The notes: generated by a model from the sequence alone, not told the origin. DNA of 64,000 nucleotides from Allocoprobacillus halotolerans (GCF_024399475.1 NZ_CP101620.1:1097608-1161607), one strand, 5' to 3'. Positions 39,106-48,849 are shown, counted from the first letter of the stretch. Made by a program: numbers and translations.

Positions 39106-40902
39106 GTGGCATATAAAACATTATATCGTGTTTACCGTCCGCAAAGATTTGAAGATGTTGCCGGACAGGAACATATTATTACAACATTAAAACATGCTGT
39201 GTATGAAAATAAGATTGCTCATGCTTATTTGTTTTGTGGACCTAGAGGAACTGGGAAAACAACGATTGCCAAGTTATTAGCCAAAGCTGTAAACTGTACG
39301 GGTAGTCCTAAGCCATGTGATCAGTGTGAAAATTGTCAACAGATTACACTTGGGACACATCCTGATGTCATTGAAATTGATGCAGCAAGTAATAATGGTG
39401 TTGATGAAGTACGTAATTTAATTGAAAAAGTTAAGTATGCACCAACACAGGGGAAATATAAAGTTTATATTATTGATGAATTTCATATGATGTCACCAGG
39501 TGCTTCTAATGCTTTATTGAAAACATTAGAAGAGCCACCAACTCATGTCATCTTTATTTTTGCGACAACGGAACCTCATAAAATCTTACCAACGATTATT
39601 TCAAGATGCCAAAGATTTGATTTTACGAAATTAAGTGTTCATGATATTGTTTCAAGAATGGAAGATATTATTAAGGAAGAACATTATCAATGTGATCGTG
39701 AAGCATTAGAATTGATTGCAAAATTGGCTGATGGAGGTATGCGTGATGCTTTATCTATCTTAGAACAATGTTTAGCTTTTAATGATCAACATTTAACTGT
39801 TCAAGATGTCAATCAGATTTATGGTATTGTATCTTTAGAAAATAAGATTGATTTTATTAAAACTATTCTTTCTAAAGATATGAAAAAGGCTTTATCTACA
39901 TTAGATGATATGAAGATGAATGGGATTGATATTAAAAGATTAACGCTAGATCTTGTTGATATTTTAAAAGATATTGTAATTTACCGTAATACACAAGATG
40001 AATCTATCTTATTTGTTTTATCTAAGTATTATCTTGATTTGATTGTTCCTTATATGGGATGCGAAGAAGCTTTGAACTTTATTGATATACTTATGGATGC
40101 GAGTGAAAAATATGCGAAAGTTATTAATCCATCTGTATATTTTGAACTTGCTATCTTAAAAATGTGTAATCAGGTTCAAGATGAGAGAGTTGTTCATGTT
40201 GAAACAGTCAAAGTCCCACAACAACCAGTTGTACAAGTGAATGAATGCCAACCAGAGATGGATGATGAATATGATGAGATTATTGATGATTCAGTTGGCG
40301 AAGATATGATAGAAGAGGTTATTGAAGAACAACCAGTTATTCAAGAGGTTGTTGAAGATATTCCAACCTTTGAATTTGAACAAAAACAAGAGATTGAACC
40401 ACAGGTTGATAATGACATTCGTGTCGATGAAGCTGATATTATGAATATTCTTGTTCAAGCGAAAAGAACGATATTGGAAAGTATACAGGAAAGATGGCCA
40501 ATTATTAAAAGATATCTAGCCAATTTAAATATGGCAAAAAGTGCAGGTATGCTTTGTGATGGAACAGCTGTTGCTGCTTGTGAAGGAGGTTTAATTATTT
40601 CCTTTGAATATCAGCCATCAGTAAACGCTGTCAACTATTACAAGAATTATAAACAATTGAGTCAATTTTTACAGGAAGTTTTAGGCAATGAGTATCGTTT
40701 TATTGCTATTCAGCAAGATGAATGGATTAAAATGCGAAGTCATTTCATTGAGTTAAAACGAAAAGGCCAATTACCTGAACCTCATGAACTAACTTTAAAA
40801 CATATTGATAGTCATGATTTAGACCATGTAGACATGACAGAAGCCCAAGCTTTTGCTATTGAGCTATTTGGTGAAGATATAGTGGAATTTAAGGAGGATT
40901 AA
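39106..40902 (+). CDS. dnaX: DNA polymerase III subunits gamma/tau
   Basis: A 598-residue clamp-loader ATPase. Walker A is G-P-R-G-T-G-K-T-T near residue 45, followed by a zinc-type C-x8-C-x2-C-x2-C cluster, Walker B Y-I-I-D-E-F-H-M and sensor A-T-T-E-P-H-K-I. An acidic linker (about residues 360-440) precedes the tau-type C-terminal domain. I start at the GTG at 39106 (M-A-Y-K-T-L-Y-R-V-Y-R-P), because AAGGAG lies 9 bases before it; the in-frame TTG at 39097 touches the SD. First gene of dnaX-ybaB-recR. Confidence 0.95.
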   Translation: MAYKTLYRVYRPQRFEDVAGQEHIITTLKHAVYENKIAHAYLFCGPRGTGKTTIAKLLAKAVNCTGSPKPCDQCENCQQITLGTHPDVIEIDAASNNGVDEVRNLIEKVKYAPTQGKYKVYIIDEFHMMSPGASNALLKTLEEPPTHVIFIFATTEPHKILPTIISRCQRFDFTKLSVHDIVSRMEDIIKEEHYQCDREALELIAKLADGGMRDALSILEQCLAFNDQHLTVQDVNQIYGIVSLENKIDFIKTILSKDMKKALSTLDDMKMNGIDIKRLTLDLVDILKDIVIYRNTQDESILFVLSKYYLDLIVPYMGCEEALNFIDILMDASEKYAKVINPSVYFELAILKMCNQVQDERVVHVETVKVPQQPVVQVNECQPEMDDEYDEIIDDSVGEDMIEEVIEEQPVIQEVVEDIPTFEFEQKQEIEPQVDNDIRVDEADIMNILVQAKRTILESIQERWPIIKRYLANLNMAKSAGMLCDGTAVAACEGGLIISFEYQPSVNAVNYYKNYKQLSQFLQEVLGNEYRFIAIQQDEWIKMRSHFIELKRKGQLPEPHELTLKHIDSHDLDHVDMTEAQAFAIELFGEDIVEFKED

Positions 40903-40904
40903 TT

Positions 40905-41210
40905 ATGAATTTTGGAAATTTATTACAACAAGCACAACAAATGCAACGTAAGGTTAATAAAGCAAAGAAAGAATTTGATGGAAAAGAATTTGAATTTAAA
41001 AGTCAAGATGATCTTATTGTTGGAAAGATGAAAGGTAATCTTTCTATTAGTGAATTACATATTACTAGTTCTTTACTTCAAGAAGATCAAGAAAATATGG
41101 AAGCTTTATTAATGGCTACAATTAATCAGTCAATTGAAAAAGTTTCTAAAGAAAGGGAAGATACATTAAATAAAGTGACTAATGGTGTTGATGTATCTGC
41201 ATTTCTATAA
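40905..41210 (+). CDS. YbaB/EbfC-family nucleoid-associated protein
   Basis: A 101-residue protein with the family start M-N-F-G-N-L-L-Q-Q-A-Q-Q-M-Q-R-K. It forms DNA-binding dimers and is conserved between dnaX and recR. It starts 2 bp after dnaX (SD AAGGAGG) and overlaps recR by one base, so the three genes are co-translated. Confidence 0.93.
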   Translation: MNFGNLLQQAQQMQRKVNKAKKEFDGKEFEFKSQDDLIVGKMKGNLSISELHITSSLLQEDQENMEALLMATINQSIEKVSKEREDTLNKVTNGVDVSAFL

Positions 41211-41803
41211 TGGACTATCCACATAGTTTTGAAGAACTTGTTGATTGTTTTAAAATGTTACCAGGCATTGGAACAAAAGGGGCAGAACGACTTGTGTATC
41301 ATGTTTTGTCAATGGACTTACAACAGGTTGAAAGATTTTCTGAAGCTTTATTGAACTTAAAAAATCGTATTCATTATTGTAAAAAATGTGGACATATATG
41401 TGAAGGCGACATATGTGAAATTTGTCAAGATTCTTCTCGAGATCAGACAACAATCTGTGTTGTTGAATCGCCAAAAGATGTTTTTGCGATGGAAAAGCTA
41501 AAAGAATATCATGGTTTATATCATGTCTTACATGGTACGATTTCTATTATGGATGGTAAGACAATTGATGATTTAAATATTCAGCCATTATTTGAACGTT
41601 TAAATGACAATATTAAAGAAGTTATTATTGCAACAAACCCAACGCGTGATGGTGAAACAACTGCTTTATTTTTAGCGAAACTTTTAACTAAAGAAAATAT
41701 ACCAGCATCAAGAATTGCTAATGGGTTGCCAATTGGAAGTAATCTTGATTATGCTGATGAATTAACATTATTAAAATCACTGGAAGGTAGAAAGAAATTA
41801 TGA
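41210..41803 (+). CDS. recR: Recombination protein RecR
   Basis: A 197-residue protein of the RecFOR pathway. Features in order: HhH motif L-P-G-I-G-T-K-G-A-E-R-L, zinc finger C-K-K-C-G-H-I-C-E-G-D-I-C-E-I-C, then a TOPRIM domain (V-V-E-S-P-K-D and N-P-T-R-D-G-E-T-T-A). It works with RecF, also encoded in this window. Its stop codon is the start of a terminator-like hairpin. Confidence 0.95.
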   Translation: MDYPHSFEELVDCFKMLPGIGTKGAERLVYHVLSMDLQQVERFSEALLNLKNRIHYCKKCGHICEGDICEICQDSSRDQTTICVVESPKDVFAMEKLKEYHGLYHVLHGTISIMDGKTIDDLNIQPLFERLNDNIKEVIIATNPTRDGETTALFLAKLLTKENIPASRIANGLPIGSNLDYADELTLLKSLEGRKKL

Positions 41804-41836
41804 TCATCTCATATATTGTAATGAGGTGATTTTTTC
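41803..41836 (+). terminator. recR terminator whose 3' arm holds the bofA Shine-Dalgarno
   Basis: ATCATCTCA (41803-41811) pairs with TGAGGTGAT (41822-41830) over 9 bp with one wobble; T residues follow. The GAGGTGA in the 3' arm is the SD for the next ORF, so folding would hide it. Confidence 0.75.
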
Positions 41837-42016
41837 TTGAAAATAACACGTATTTTTACAAGGTTGCTTCTAGCAACAATATCTATTTTTATTTTTAATA
41901 GTTTTAGTGGGATTACACAAATAACACTATCATTAAATATTTTTAATATTGTGATGATTTCTGTGTTTGATATATTTGGTTTTATATTATGTGTTGTTTT
42001 AAATATTGTTCTTTAA
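41837..42016 (+). CDS. bofA: BofA-like small membrane protein (pro-sigma-K processing inhibitor family)
   Basis: A 59-residue hydrophobic protein starting at TTG: M-K-I-T-R-I-F-T-R-L-L-L-A-T-I, ending in F-D-I-F-G-F-I-L-C-V-V-L-N-I-V-L. Position directly after recR and the L-N-I-F-N-I-V-M-I-S-V-F-D-I-F-G pattern match BofA, which in Bacillus holds SpoIVFB inactive until the forespore signals. It is shorter than Bacillus BofA (87 aa). Two membrane segments are likely. It is below the length most gene finders accept. Confidence 0.7.
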   Translation: MKITRIFTRLLLATISIFIFNSFSGITQITLSLNIFNIVMISVFDIFGFILCVVLNIVL

Positions 42017-42085
42017 TTGCCAAGAAATAAAACTTTATCTTTGAGCTAATTTTTTATATAATAGTAAAAGAAATGAGGTGTTAAG

Positions 42086-42709
42086 ATGTCAGGTGTTTTT
42101 ATTACTTTTGAAGGTGGCGAAGGAAGTGGAAAAACAACTATTGCTGCTATGATTAAAGAAGCACTTACACAAGAAGGATATCAGGTTGTTTTAACAAGAG
42201 AACCTGGTGGTGTTGAAATTGCAGAAAAAATTCGTGATATTATTCATGATGTTAAACATACCAATATGGATCGAAAAACTGAAGCTTTATTATATGCTGC
42301 AAGTCGTCGTCAACATTTGGTTGAAAAAGTGATTCCAGCTTTAGAACAAGGAGCTATTGTTATTTGCGATCGTTTTGTCGATAGTTCAATGGTTTATCAA
42401 GGTATAGGTCGAGGCATAGGTGTTGATGAAGTCTATCAAATGAATTTATTTGCGACTGAAAATATTTTACCTAAACGTACAATTTTCTTTGATATATTAC
42501 CAGAAGATGGATTAAAACGTGTTTATACGAATAAGGATCGAGAAGTTAATAGGTTAGATTTAGAAAATATAGAGTTTCATCAAAAAGTTTATCAGGGATA
42601 TATAAGTTTATGTGATAAATTTCCTGAACGTATTGTGAAGATTGATGCATCTTTAGATATTGAACATGTTTTTGTTCAAGTCTTATCAAAGATTCATGAG
42701 ATTCTATGA
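42086..42709 (+). CDS. tmk: Thymidylate kinase
   Basis: A 207-residue kinase that phosphorylates dTMP. It has the P-loop G-G-E-G-S-G-K-T-T, T-R-E-P-G-G (the DR/RE substrate motif) and C-D-R-F-V-D-S-S-M-V-Y-Q-G. SD GAGGTG. Its stop overlaps the holB start as ATGA. The order tmk-holB-ricT matches Bacillus. Confidence 0.95.
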   Translation: MSGVFITFEGGEGSGKTTIAAMIKEALTQEGYQVVLTREPGGVEIAEKIRDIIHDVKHTNMDRKTEALLYAASRRQHLVEKVIPALEQGAIVICDRFVDSSMVYQGIGRGIGVDEVYQMNLFATENILPKRTIFFDILPEDGLKRVYTNKDREVNRLDLENIEFHQKVYQGYISLCDKFPERIVKIDASLDIEHVFVQVLSKIHEIL

Positions 42710-43658
42710 TTTATAAAGATATCTTAAAGCAACAACAACCTATTTTATATCAAGTCCTTTTGCAAAGTTTTAAAAAACAAAAGATTCCTCATGCTTTTTT
42801 ATTGGTAGGAAAAAATGCAAGACAACCGGCTCATTTTATTGCGAAAAGTTTGGTCTGTGAAAATAATGTCCTTGCTTGTGATACATGTAATGAATGTCGT
42901 CGTATTGATGAACATAAATATGGGGATTTTATATATTGTAATGGGCAAGAGGAAACAATTAAGAAACCACAAATCGAATATATTCAAGACCAGTTTTCTA
43001 AATCAGCTTTGGAAGGTAAAGCAAAAATCTATTTGATGGAAAATATTGAAAATTCTACAATTGAAGCTATGAATAGTTTATTAAAGATGTTGGAAGAACC
43101 AACAGCTGGGGTTTACGCTATATTTACTTGTCAAAACTTAAATAGAGTTTTACCAACAATTCAATCAAGATGTCAGGTTATTCAACTTTTACCTGCTTCT
43201 CAAAAAACATTAAGAGAAGAATTAAAAAAGAAGATATTGCTGAAGATGATATAAATATACTTTCAGAGTTATTTACAAGCTATGAAGAATGTCAAGACTA
43301 TATTGAATCTGAAACATTTGATAAATTAAAAAATGAAGTTTATCATTTTATGGATGATTTATATTTTCATCGAGATAATCTCATTATTAATGTACAGACA
43401 CATTTATTAAAAGAATTTAGTGATAAGCAAAGTATTCAGTTTTTTCTTAATATGCTTGTTTTGGCATTGAGAGATTTGTTTCACGTGAAACATTCTATGA
43501 ATCTGACTTATCCGTCTTTTAAGAGTCTATATGAAAGAATAGATGAACAAGAAGAAAATATTATTCATAAAATTGATTTAATTTTAAATACTGAATATCT
43601 ATTAAGCACTAATGCAAATGTGATGTTATTAATGGATAGTATGATGTATAGAATTTAG
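42706..43658 (+). CDS. holB: DNA polymerase III delta-prime subunit (one frame break)
   Basis: About 317 residues. The clamp-loader motifs L-V-G-K-N-A-R-Q-P-A (degenerate P-loop), a zinc cluster C-x8-C-x2-C-x2-C, I-Y-L-M-E-N-I-E and L-K-M-L-E-E-P-T with the arginine-finger S-R-C are intact. The frame is lost at an A6 run, 43224-43229; a seventh A restores E-E-L-K-K-E-D-I-A-E-D. holB is normally essential, so a sequencing error is likely. The gene also hosts a perfect parS site. Confidence 0.9.
43477..43492. promoter_or_regulatory. parS: parS site, perfect 16-mer, inside holB
   Basis: TGTTTCACGTGAAACA is identical to the consensus parS palindrome bound by ParB/Spo0J. It lies within coding sequence, as most parS sites do, roughly 42 kb from the dnaA origin. 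Confidence 0.9.
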
Positions 43659-43670
43659 AAAGGAGAAAAT

Positions 43671-44501
43671 ATGGAAGAAAGATTAGCTCTTATACGTTTT
43701 AATAAAAGTGGTAAGTCTTATTATTTTTCTACCGATATAGATTTACATAAAGGTGACAAGGTTGTTGTAGAAACAATAAGAGGACTTGAATTGGGTGAAC
43801 TTGTATCAGATTTAAAAGATATTTGCGAATTTAATCTTGATACAGAGTTGAAAAAAGTAAAAAGAAAAGCCAATCGTGCTGACTTGGAATTATATGCTTA
43901 CAATGAGACAAAAGCTGAAAAGTCATTGGAAATTTGTAAAGATATTGTGAAAGAATATGATTTGGATATGCATTTGGTAAGTTGTGAATATACACTTGAT
44001 GCTTCTAAAGTGATTTTTATGTATACATCAGAAACACGAGTGGATTTTAGAGAATTATTAAAAGAATTAGCAAGTGTATTTAAATGTCGTATTGAATTAA
44101 GACAGATTGGTCCACGTGATAAATCTAAGATTGTTGGTGGTCTAGGATCATGTGGATTACCATTATGTTGTTCATCTTTTTTAGGCGAATTTGATGGTGT
44201 ATCAATTAATATGGCAAAGAATCAGATGTTGGCAATTAATATAGATAAAATTTCAGGTGCTTGTGGTCGTTTATTATGTTGTTTAAAATATGAAGATGAT
44301 ACATATACATTAGAAAAACAAAGATTTCCTAAGATTGGTTCTAAAGTGAAGTATGACAATAAGATTGTAAAAGTGACTGGCTTAAATGTCATTAGTGATT
44401 TAGTGAAAATTGAACATGATGGTAATATCTCATTTGTTTCCTTAGATGAAGTCCAAATATTACCACAAAGAGAGCATAAACATGAACCAAGAAGTCACTA
44501 A
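43671..44501 (+). CDS. ricT: PSP1-domain protein RicT (YaaT)
   Basis: A 276-residue PSP1 protein. It has the cysteine clusters G-S-C-G-L-P-L-C-C-S and G-A-C-G-R-L-L-C-C-L, which hold iron-sulfur clusters in the Bacillus Ric complex (RicA-RicF-RicT). That complex affects RNase Y cleavage and sporulation. SD AAAGGAG. Partners RicA and RicF are not in this window. The order holB-ricT-trmN6-rsmI is conserved in Firmicutes. Confidence 0.9.
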   Translation: MEERLALIRFNKSGKSYYFSTDIDLHKGDKVVVETIRGLELGELVSDLKDICEFNLDTELKKVKRKANRADLELYAYNETKAEKSLEICKDIVKEYDLDMHLVSCEYTLDASKVIFMYTSETRVDFRELLKELASVFKCRIELRQIGPRDKSKIVGGLGSCGLPLCCSSFLGEFDGVSINMAKNQMLAINIDKISGACGRLLCCLKYEDDTYTLEKQRFPKIGSKVKYDNKIVKVTGLNVISDLVKIEHDGNISFVSLDEVQILPQREHKHEPRSH

Positions 44502-45215
44502 TTATTTATTAGCATATGAAAATATGAAGATTATCCAAAGAAAAGATATGTTCAACTTTTCTTTGGATACTGTTTTATTAGCTCACTTTTGTACAATAAA
44601 TAAAGATTTAGATGAAATTATTGATTTTGGAACGAATAATGCCGCAATACCTCTTTTATTAAGTCGAAGAACTGATAAAAAAATTAAAGGGATTGAGATA
44701 CAAGAAGAAGCAGTTGAATTGGCTTTGAAAAATGTTGAACTTAATCATTTGGAGAGTCAAATTGAAATTATTCATAATGATATTAAAGAATATGTTAAAG
44801 ATGCAAATAAAGTTAAACTTGTCGTTTGTAATCCTCCTTTTTTAGAGTGGATGAAAGAAGTCATTTGAATGATAATGAATATTTAATGATTGCTCGCCAT
44901 GAAATTAAAATTAATTTAGAAGAAATTATTCAATCGGCTGCAAGAATACTTGATAATAAAGGAAGATTTGCGATGGTTCATAGACCAGATCGTATGATTG
45001 AAATTATTAATATGATGCAAAAATATGATATTGAACCGAAACGTATTCGTTTTGTTTATCCAAAAGTTGGAAAAGAATCTCATATCTTTTTAATTGAAGG
45101 TATGTATAAAGGGAACAAAGGATTAAAAATAGAAGCACCATTATATGCACATAATGATGATGGTAGCTACTCAAATGAAGTTAGAAAAATGTTTGGAGAA
45201 GATATTCATGAATAG
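44482..45215 (+). CDS. tRNA1(Val) adenine-37 N6-methyltransferase, TrmN6/YabB-like (one frame break)
   Basis: About 244 residues. The class I SAM-binding motif is I-I-D-F-G-T-N-N-A-A-I-P and the catalytic motif is N-P-P-F. The frame is lost in the T6 run right after N-P-P (44838-44843); a seventh T gives N-P-P-F-F-R-V-D-E-R-S-H-L-N. It overlaps ricT by 20 bp. The position between ricT and rsmI matches yabB. Substrate assignment rests on the family. Confidence 0.85.
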
Positions 45216-46062
45216 ACAGAAAAGTTTTGAAAACCAAAAGCCTACATTATATGTTGTGGCTACACCGATAGGAAATCTAAATGAGATGACTTATCGTGCT
45301 GTACAGACTCTTCAAGATGTTGATTATATTGCAGCTGAGGATACGCGTAATACAATTAAATTATTAAACCATTTTGAAATTTCAACAAAACTGATTTCAC
45401 ATCATGAACATAATTTAAGTATTGCGATACCAAAGATTATTAGTGATTTAAAAGATGGAATGGATATTGCATTAGTGAGTGATGCTGGTTATCCAGCTAT
45501 TAGTGATCCAGGGTATGAATTAGTAAAAGAAGTTATCAAGGAAGGCTTTAACGTTGTACCAATATCTGGTGCAAATGCCTGTTTAGATGCTTTGGTTGTT
45601 TCTGGAATTGCCCCTCAACCATTTATGTTTTATGGTTTTTTAGATAGAAATGATAAAACCAAAAAGAAAGAACTGGAAAAGTTAAAAAAATATCAAGAAA
45701 CGATTGTTTTCTACGAAGCACCACATCGTATCAAAAAGACATTAAAACTTATGCTAGAAATTATGGGAAATCGCTCGATTGCTTTATGTAGGGAACTTAC
45801 CAAAAAGCATGAAGAAATTAATCGAGGAACAATTGAAGAAATGTTATCAGTGATAGATGATATGAAAGGTGAAATGGTTATTGTTGTTGAGGGAAGTCAT
45901 GAAGAAATGACTGATGATGTTGTTGTCTTTGATCAAAGTATAAATGAACATGTAGAAGAATACATTGAAAAGGGTATGTCTACAAAAGATGCAATTAAAG
46001 AAGTTGCGAAAGTAAGAGGATTATCAAAAAATATTGTATATAATGAATATCATAAAAAATGA
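45208..46062 (+). CDS. rsmI: 16S rRNA (cytidine-1402-2'-O)-methyltransferase RsmI
   Basis: A 284-residue methyltransferase with V-V-A-T-P-I-G-N-L near the N-terminus, A-A-E-D-T-R-N-T and S-D-A-G-Y-P-A-I-S-D-P-G, the tetrapyrrole-methylase fold signatures of RsmI. It methylates the ribosomal decoding centre. I use the ATG at 45208, which overlaps the previous stop; the longer in-frame start at 45145 lies inside the neighbour. A terminator follows at once. Confidence 0.93.
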   Translation: MNRQKSFENQKPTLYVVATPIGNLNEMTYRAVQTLQDVDYIAAEDTRNTIKLLNHFEISTKLISHHEHNLSIAIPKIISDLKDGMDIALVSDAGYPAISDPGYELVKEVIKEGFNVVPISGANACLDALVVSGIAPQPFMFYGFLDRNDKTKKKELEKLKKYQETIVFYEAPHRIKKTLKLMLEIMGNRSIALCRELTKKHEEINRGTIEEMLSVIDDMKGEMVIVVEGSHEEMTDDVVVFDQSINEHVEEYIEKGMSTKDAIKEVAKVRGLSKNIVYNEYHKK

Positions 46063-46085
46063 ATATAGAAATATATTCTTTTTTT
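46061..46085 (+). terminator. rsmI terminator
   Basis: GAATATA and TATATTC form a 7-bp stem around GAAA, followed by seven T residues. It overlaps the stop codon. Confidence 0.85.
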
Positions 46086-46124
46086 GTATTTTAATGTATA
46101 ATAAAATGAGTAGGAGGGAAACTT

Positions 46125-47048
46125 ATGATTTATACAATAACATTTAATCCATCTATTGATTATATGGTTGAAGTTGAACAGTTTCAGTTAGGAGAAGTCA
46201 ATCGTGCCAAACATGAATATATTCTAGCTGGTGGTAAAGGTATTAATGTATCAGTCGTTCTAAAGAATTTAGGAATAGAAAGTCGTGCATTAGGATTTAT
46301 TGCTGGATTTACAGGTCAGGAAATTCAAGAGCGAGTACAGCACAAAGGTATACAGACAGATTTTATTGATGTTCAAAATGGTTATTCACGAATTAATTTT
46401 AAATTGAAAAGTGTTCAGGAAAGTGAAGTTAATGGAAATGGTCCATTTATTAGTGAGGATCATATTCATGCATTATTAGAAAAATTAAAGGAATTAAAAA
46501 CAGGGGATATTTTAGTTTTATCTGGTAGTATTCCAAAATGTGTATCGAATGATATTTATGCGAGAATTATGAAAGAATTACTGAATCAAGGGATAGAGAT
46601 TGTTGTTGATGCAACAGGTAATTTATTAATGAATGTATTAGAATATAAACCGTTTCTTATCAAACCAAACAATCATGAATTATCTGAAATGTTTCACGTG
46701 AAACTTTTTGATCAAAAAGATATTGTTCATTATGCAAAAAAGCTTCAACAAATGGGTGCAAAGAATGTATTAATATCAATGGCAGGTGATGGTGCTTTGT
46801 TTATCTGTGAAAATGGAAAAGTATATTTTAGCGAAGCACCAAAAGGTGAAGTGAAAAATTCAGTTGGAGCAGGGGATTCAATGGTCGCTGGTTTTATTGC
46901 AGGATATGAAAAAACAAGAGACTTTGTTCAGGCGTTTAAGATGGGTATTGCTACAGGGAGTGCAAGCGCATTTTCACACAATTTAGCAGCCAAAGAAGAA
47001 GTTGATGCATTGTTAGAAAATATTCAAGAGGTTGAATATGAATATTAA
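46125..47048 (+). CDS. fruK: 1-phosphofructokinase
   Basis: A 307-residue PfkB-family kinase. Substrate motif G-G-K-G-I-N-V-S and catalytic motif G-A-G-D-S-M-V-A-G-F are clear. It phosphorylates fructose-1-phosphate made by the PTS protein encoded next. SD GGAGGG. It overlaps fruA by 11 bp. No DeoR-type regulator precedes it, unlike many fru operons. A parS-like site lies inside the gene. Confidence 0.9.
   Translation: MIYTITFNPSIDYMVEVEQFQLGEVNRAKHEYILAGGKGINVSVVLKNLGIESRALGFIAGFTGQEIQERVQHKGIQTDFIDVQNGYSRINFKLKSVQESEVNGNGPFISEDHIHALLEKLKELKTGDILVLSGSIPKCVSNDIYARIMKELLNQGIEIVVDATGNLLMNVLEYKPFLIKPNNHELSEMFHVKLFDQKDIVHYAKKLQQMGAKNVLISMAGDGALFICENGKVYFSEAPKGEVKNSVGAGDSMVAGFIAGYEKTRDFVQAFKMGIATGSASAFSHNLAAKEEVDALLENIQEVEYEY
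46690..46705. promoter_or_regulatory. parS: parS-like site inside fruK
   Basis: TGTTTCACGTGAAACT matches the parS consensus at 15 of 16 positions. It lies 3.2 kb from the perfect site in holB. Confidence 0.75.
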
Positions 47049-48849
47049 AGATTTACTAAATGAAGAAAGTATTATTCTTGATTCTCACTCACATAGTAAA
47101 GATGAGGCTATCAAAGAAATGGTAGAAAAACATTATCAATGTGGGCATATACAAGATCAGGAAGTTTTCTATCAGGCAGTTTTAGAAAGAGAAAAATCTT
47201 TCACTACCGGAATAGGAAATTTTATTGCAATACCTCATGCACAATCTCCAACTGTTTTATATCCATCATTAGTTGCAATGATAAGCCAAGAAGGAATTGA
47301 ATTTAATACACTAGATCAAAAACCTGTGCATCTTTTGTTTATGATCGCTGTACCTCAAGAAAATCAATCTCAACATTTAGATATTCTAGCTCAACTTTGC
47401 CAAATTCTTATGGAAAAGGATGTTGTAGAAAAATTGATTTATTCATCAAGTCAAAAAGAATTTCTTGATATATTATTTGCACAGTTTCAAGAGAATGAAA
47501 CATCAGATGTTCAAGAAGAGCAATATGATATTGTAGCAGTGACAGCTTGTCCAACAGGAATTGCTCATACATATATGGCTGAAAAAGCATTAATTGAAAA
47601 AGCTAAAGAATTAAATGTTTCTATAAAGGTAGAAACCAATGGAGCAAGTGGTATTCAAAATCAATTGACAAATGAAGATATTGAAAAAGCCCGTTGTGTT
47701 ATTGTTGCTGCTGATAAGAAAGTTGCAATGGAAAGATTCCATAATAAGCCACTTATTCAAGTTTCAGTTTCAAAAGCGATTTATGATACAGAAGAGTTGA
47801 TTCAAAAGGCTTTACAATCTGATATAAAAAAATACCAAGCAGTAGAAAGCATATCAAAAAGCAATGAAAAAGGAATCAGAAGAATATATCAACATTTAAT
47901 GAGCGGTATATCACAAATTATACCAATTCTCATGATTTCAGGAATATTTATGAGTTTATTACCTTATATTCAAAAGCATAATATTGAACATATCTATTTA
48001 CCATTACTCTATTATATAGCAACAATAGCACAGAGTCTTGCTGTTCCAATTATGAGTGCATTTATTGGTGATAGTATTGCTGGAAAACCAGCGTTTATAA
48101 TATCACTCATTTCAACAACAATTGCTGTTGGGGTGCAAGGAAATGTCATTGAAGGGATTTTGATAGGATTTATTGTTGGGTATCTTGTTTTAGGTTTAAA
48201 TTATCTCTTTAGATTTATACCAAAAGATTTACAAAGTTTATCACCTAATCTTTTATTACCATTAATAGGAATATATATTATGGGAGTTATTATTTATACA
48301 ACTGCACCATATTATGCCCAATATACAGGATTGTTTTTACAAGAATTTGATAGTATAAGATTGATAGTTGTTGGTGCAATTTTGGGAATGATGATGTCAG
48401 TTGATTTAGGTGGCCCTATTAATAAAACAGCTTATACAATAGGAATCATTGGTATCTTTATTGGAAGATATGATATGATGTCAGCAGTCATGATTGCAGG
48501 AATGTTACCACCTTTAATTATTTGGCTTATTATGTTAATCACGCATATCTTTACACCAGAACAAAGAAAACAAAAATGGTCATGCTTATTTCAAGGGTTA
48601 TGTTTTGTTAGTGAAGTTGCAATACCTTATATGCAAGAATACAAACATACAGTTCATTATCCATGTATTATCGCATCAGGAATTGCAGGAGCATTAACAA
48701 TGTATTTTGGATGTGGACAAATGTTTCCACATGGAGGTATATGGACAGTTTTTCTTATTAATGAACCATTATATTTTCTTTTGAGTTTGATCATAAGTTT
48801 AGTTGTTGGAGCTGTACTTGTTATTGTGATGAATAAAATAATTTCATAG
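47038..48849 (+). CDS. fruA: PTS fructose transporter subunit IIABC
   Basis: A 603-residue fusion. The IIA domain (residues 1-150) carries the phospho-histidine in A-I-P-H-A-Q-S; IIB (about 160-260) carries the phospho-cysteine in V-T-A-C-P-T-G-I-A-H-T-Y-M-A; IIC (about 280-603) has about ten membrane segments. It imports fructose as fructose-1-phosphate for FruK. The ATG at 47038 overlaps the fruK stop, with AGAGGT upstream. Confidence 0.92.
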   Translation: MNIKDLLNEESIILDSHSHSKDEAIKEMVEKHYQCGHIQDQEVFYQAVLEREKSFTTGIGNFIAIPHAQSPTVLYPSLVAMISQEGIEFNTLDQKPVHLLFMIAVPQENQSQHLDILAQLCQILMEKDVVEKLIYSSSQKEFLDILFAQFQENETSDVQEEQYDIVAVTACPTGIAHTYMAEKALIEKAKELNVSIKVETNGASGIQNQLTNEDIEKARCVIVAADKKVAMERFHNKPLIQVSVSKAIYDTEELIQKALQSDIKKYQAVESISKSNEKGIRRIYQHLMSGISQIIPILMISGIFMSLLPYIQKHNIEHIYLPLLYYIATIAQSLAVPIMSAFIGDSIAGKPAFIISLISTTIAVGVQGNVIEGILIGFIVGYLVLGLNYLFRFIPKDLQSLSPNLLLPLIGIYIMGVIIYTTAPYYAQYTGLFLQEFDSIRLIVVGAILGMMMSVDLGGPINKTAYTIGIIGIFIGRYDMMSAVMIAGMLPPLIIWLIMLITHIFTPEQRKQKWSCLFQGLCFVSEVAIPYMQEYKHTVHYPCIIASGIAGALTMYFGCGQMFPHGGIWTVFLINEPLYFLLSLIISLVVGAVLVIVMNKIIS

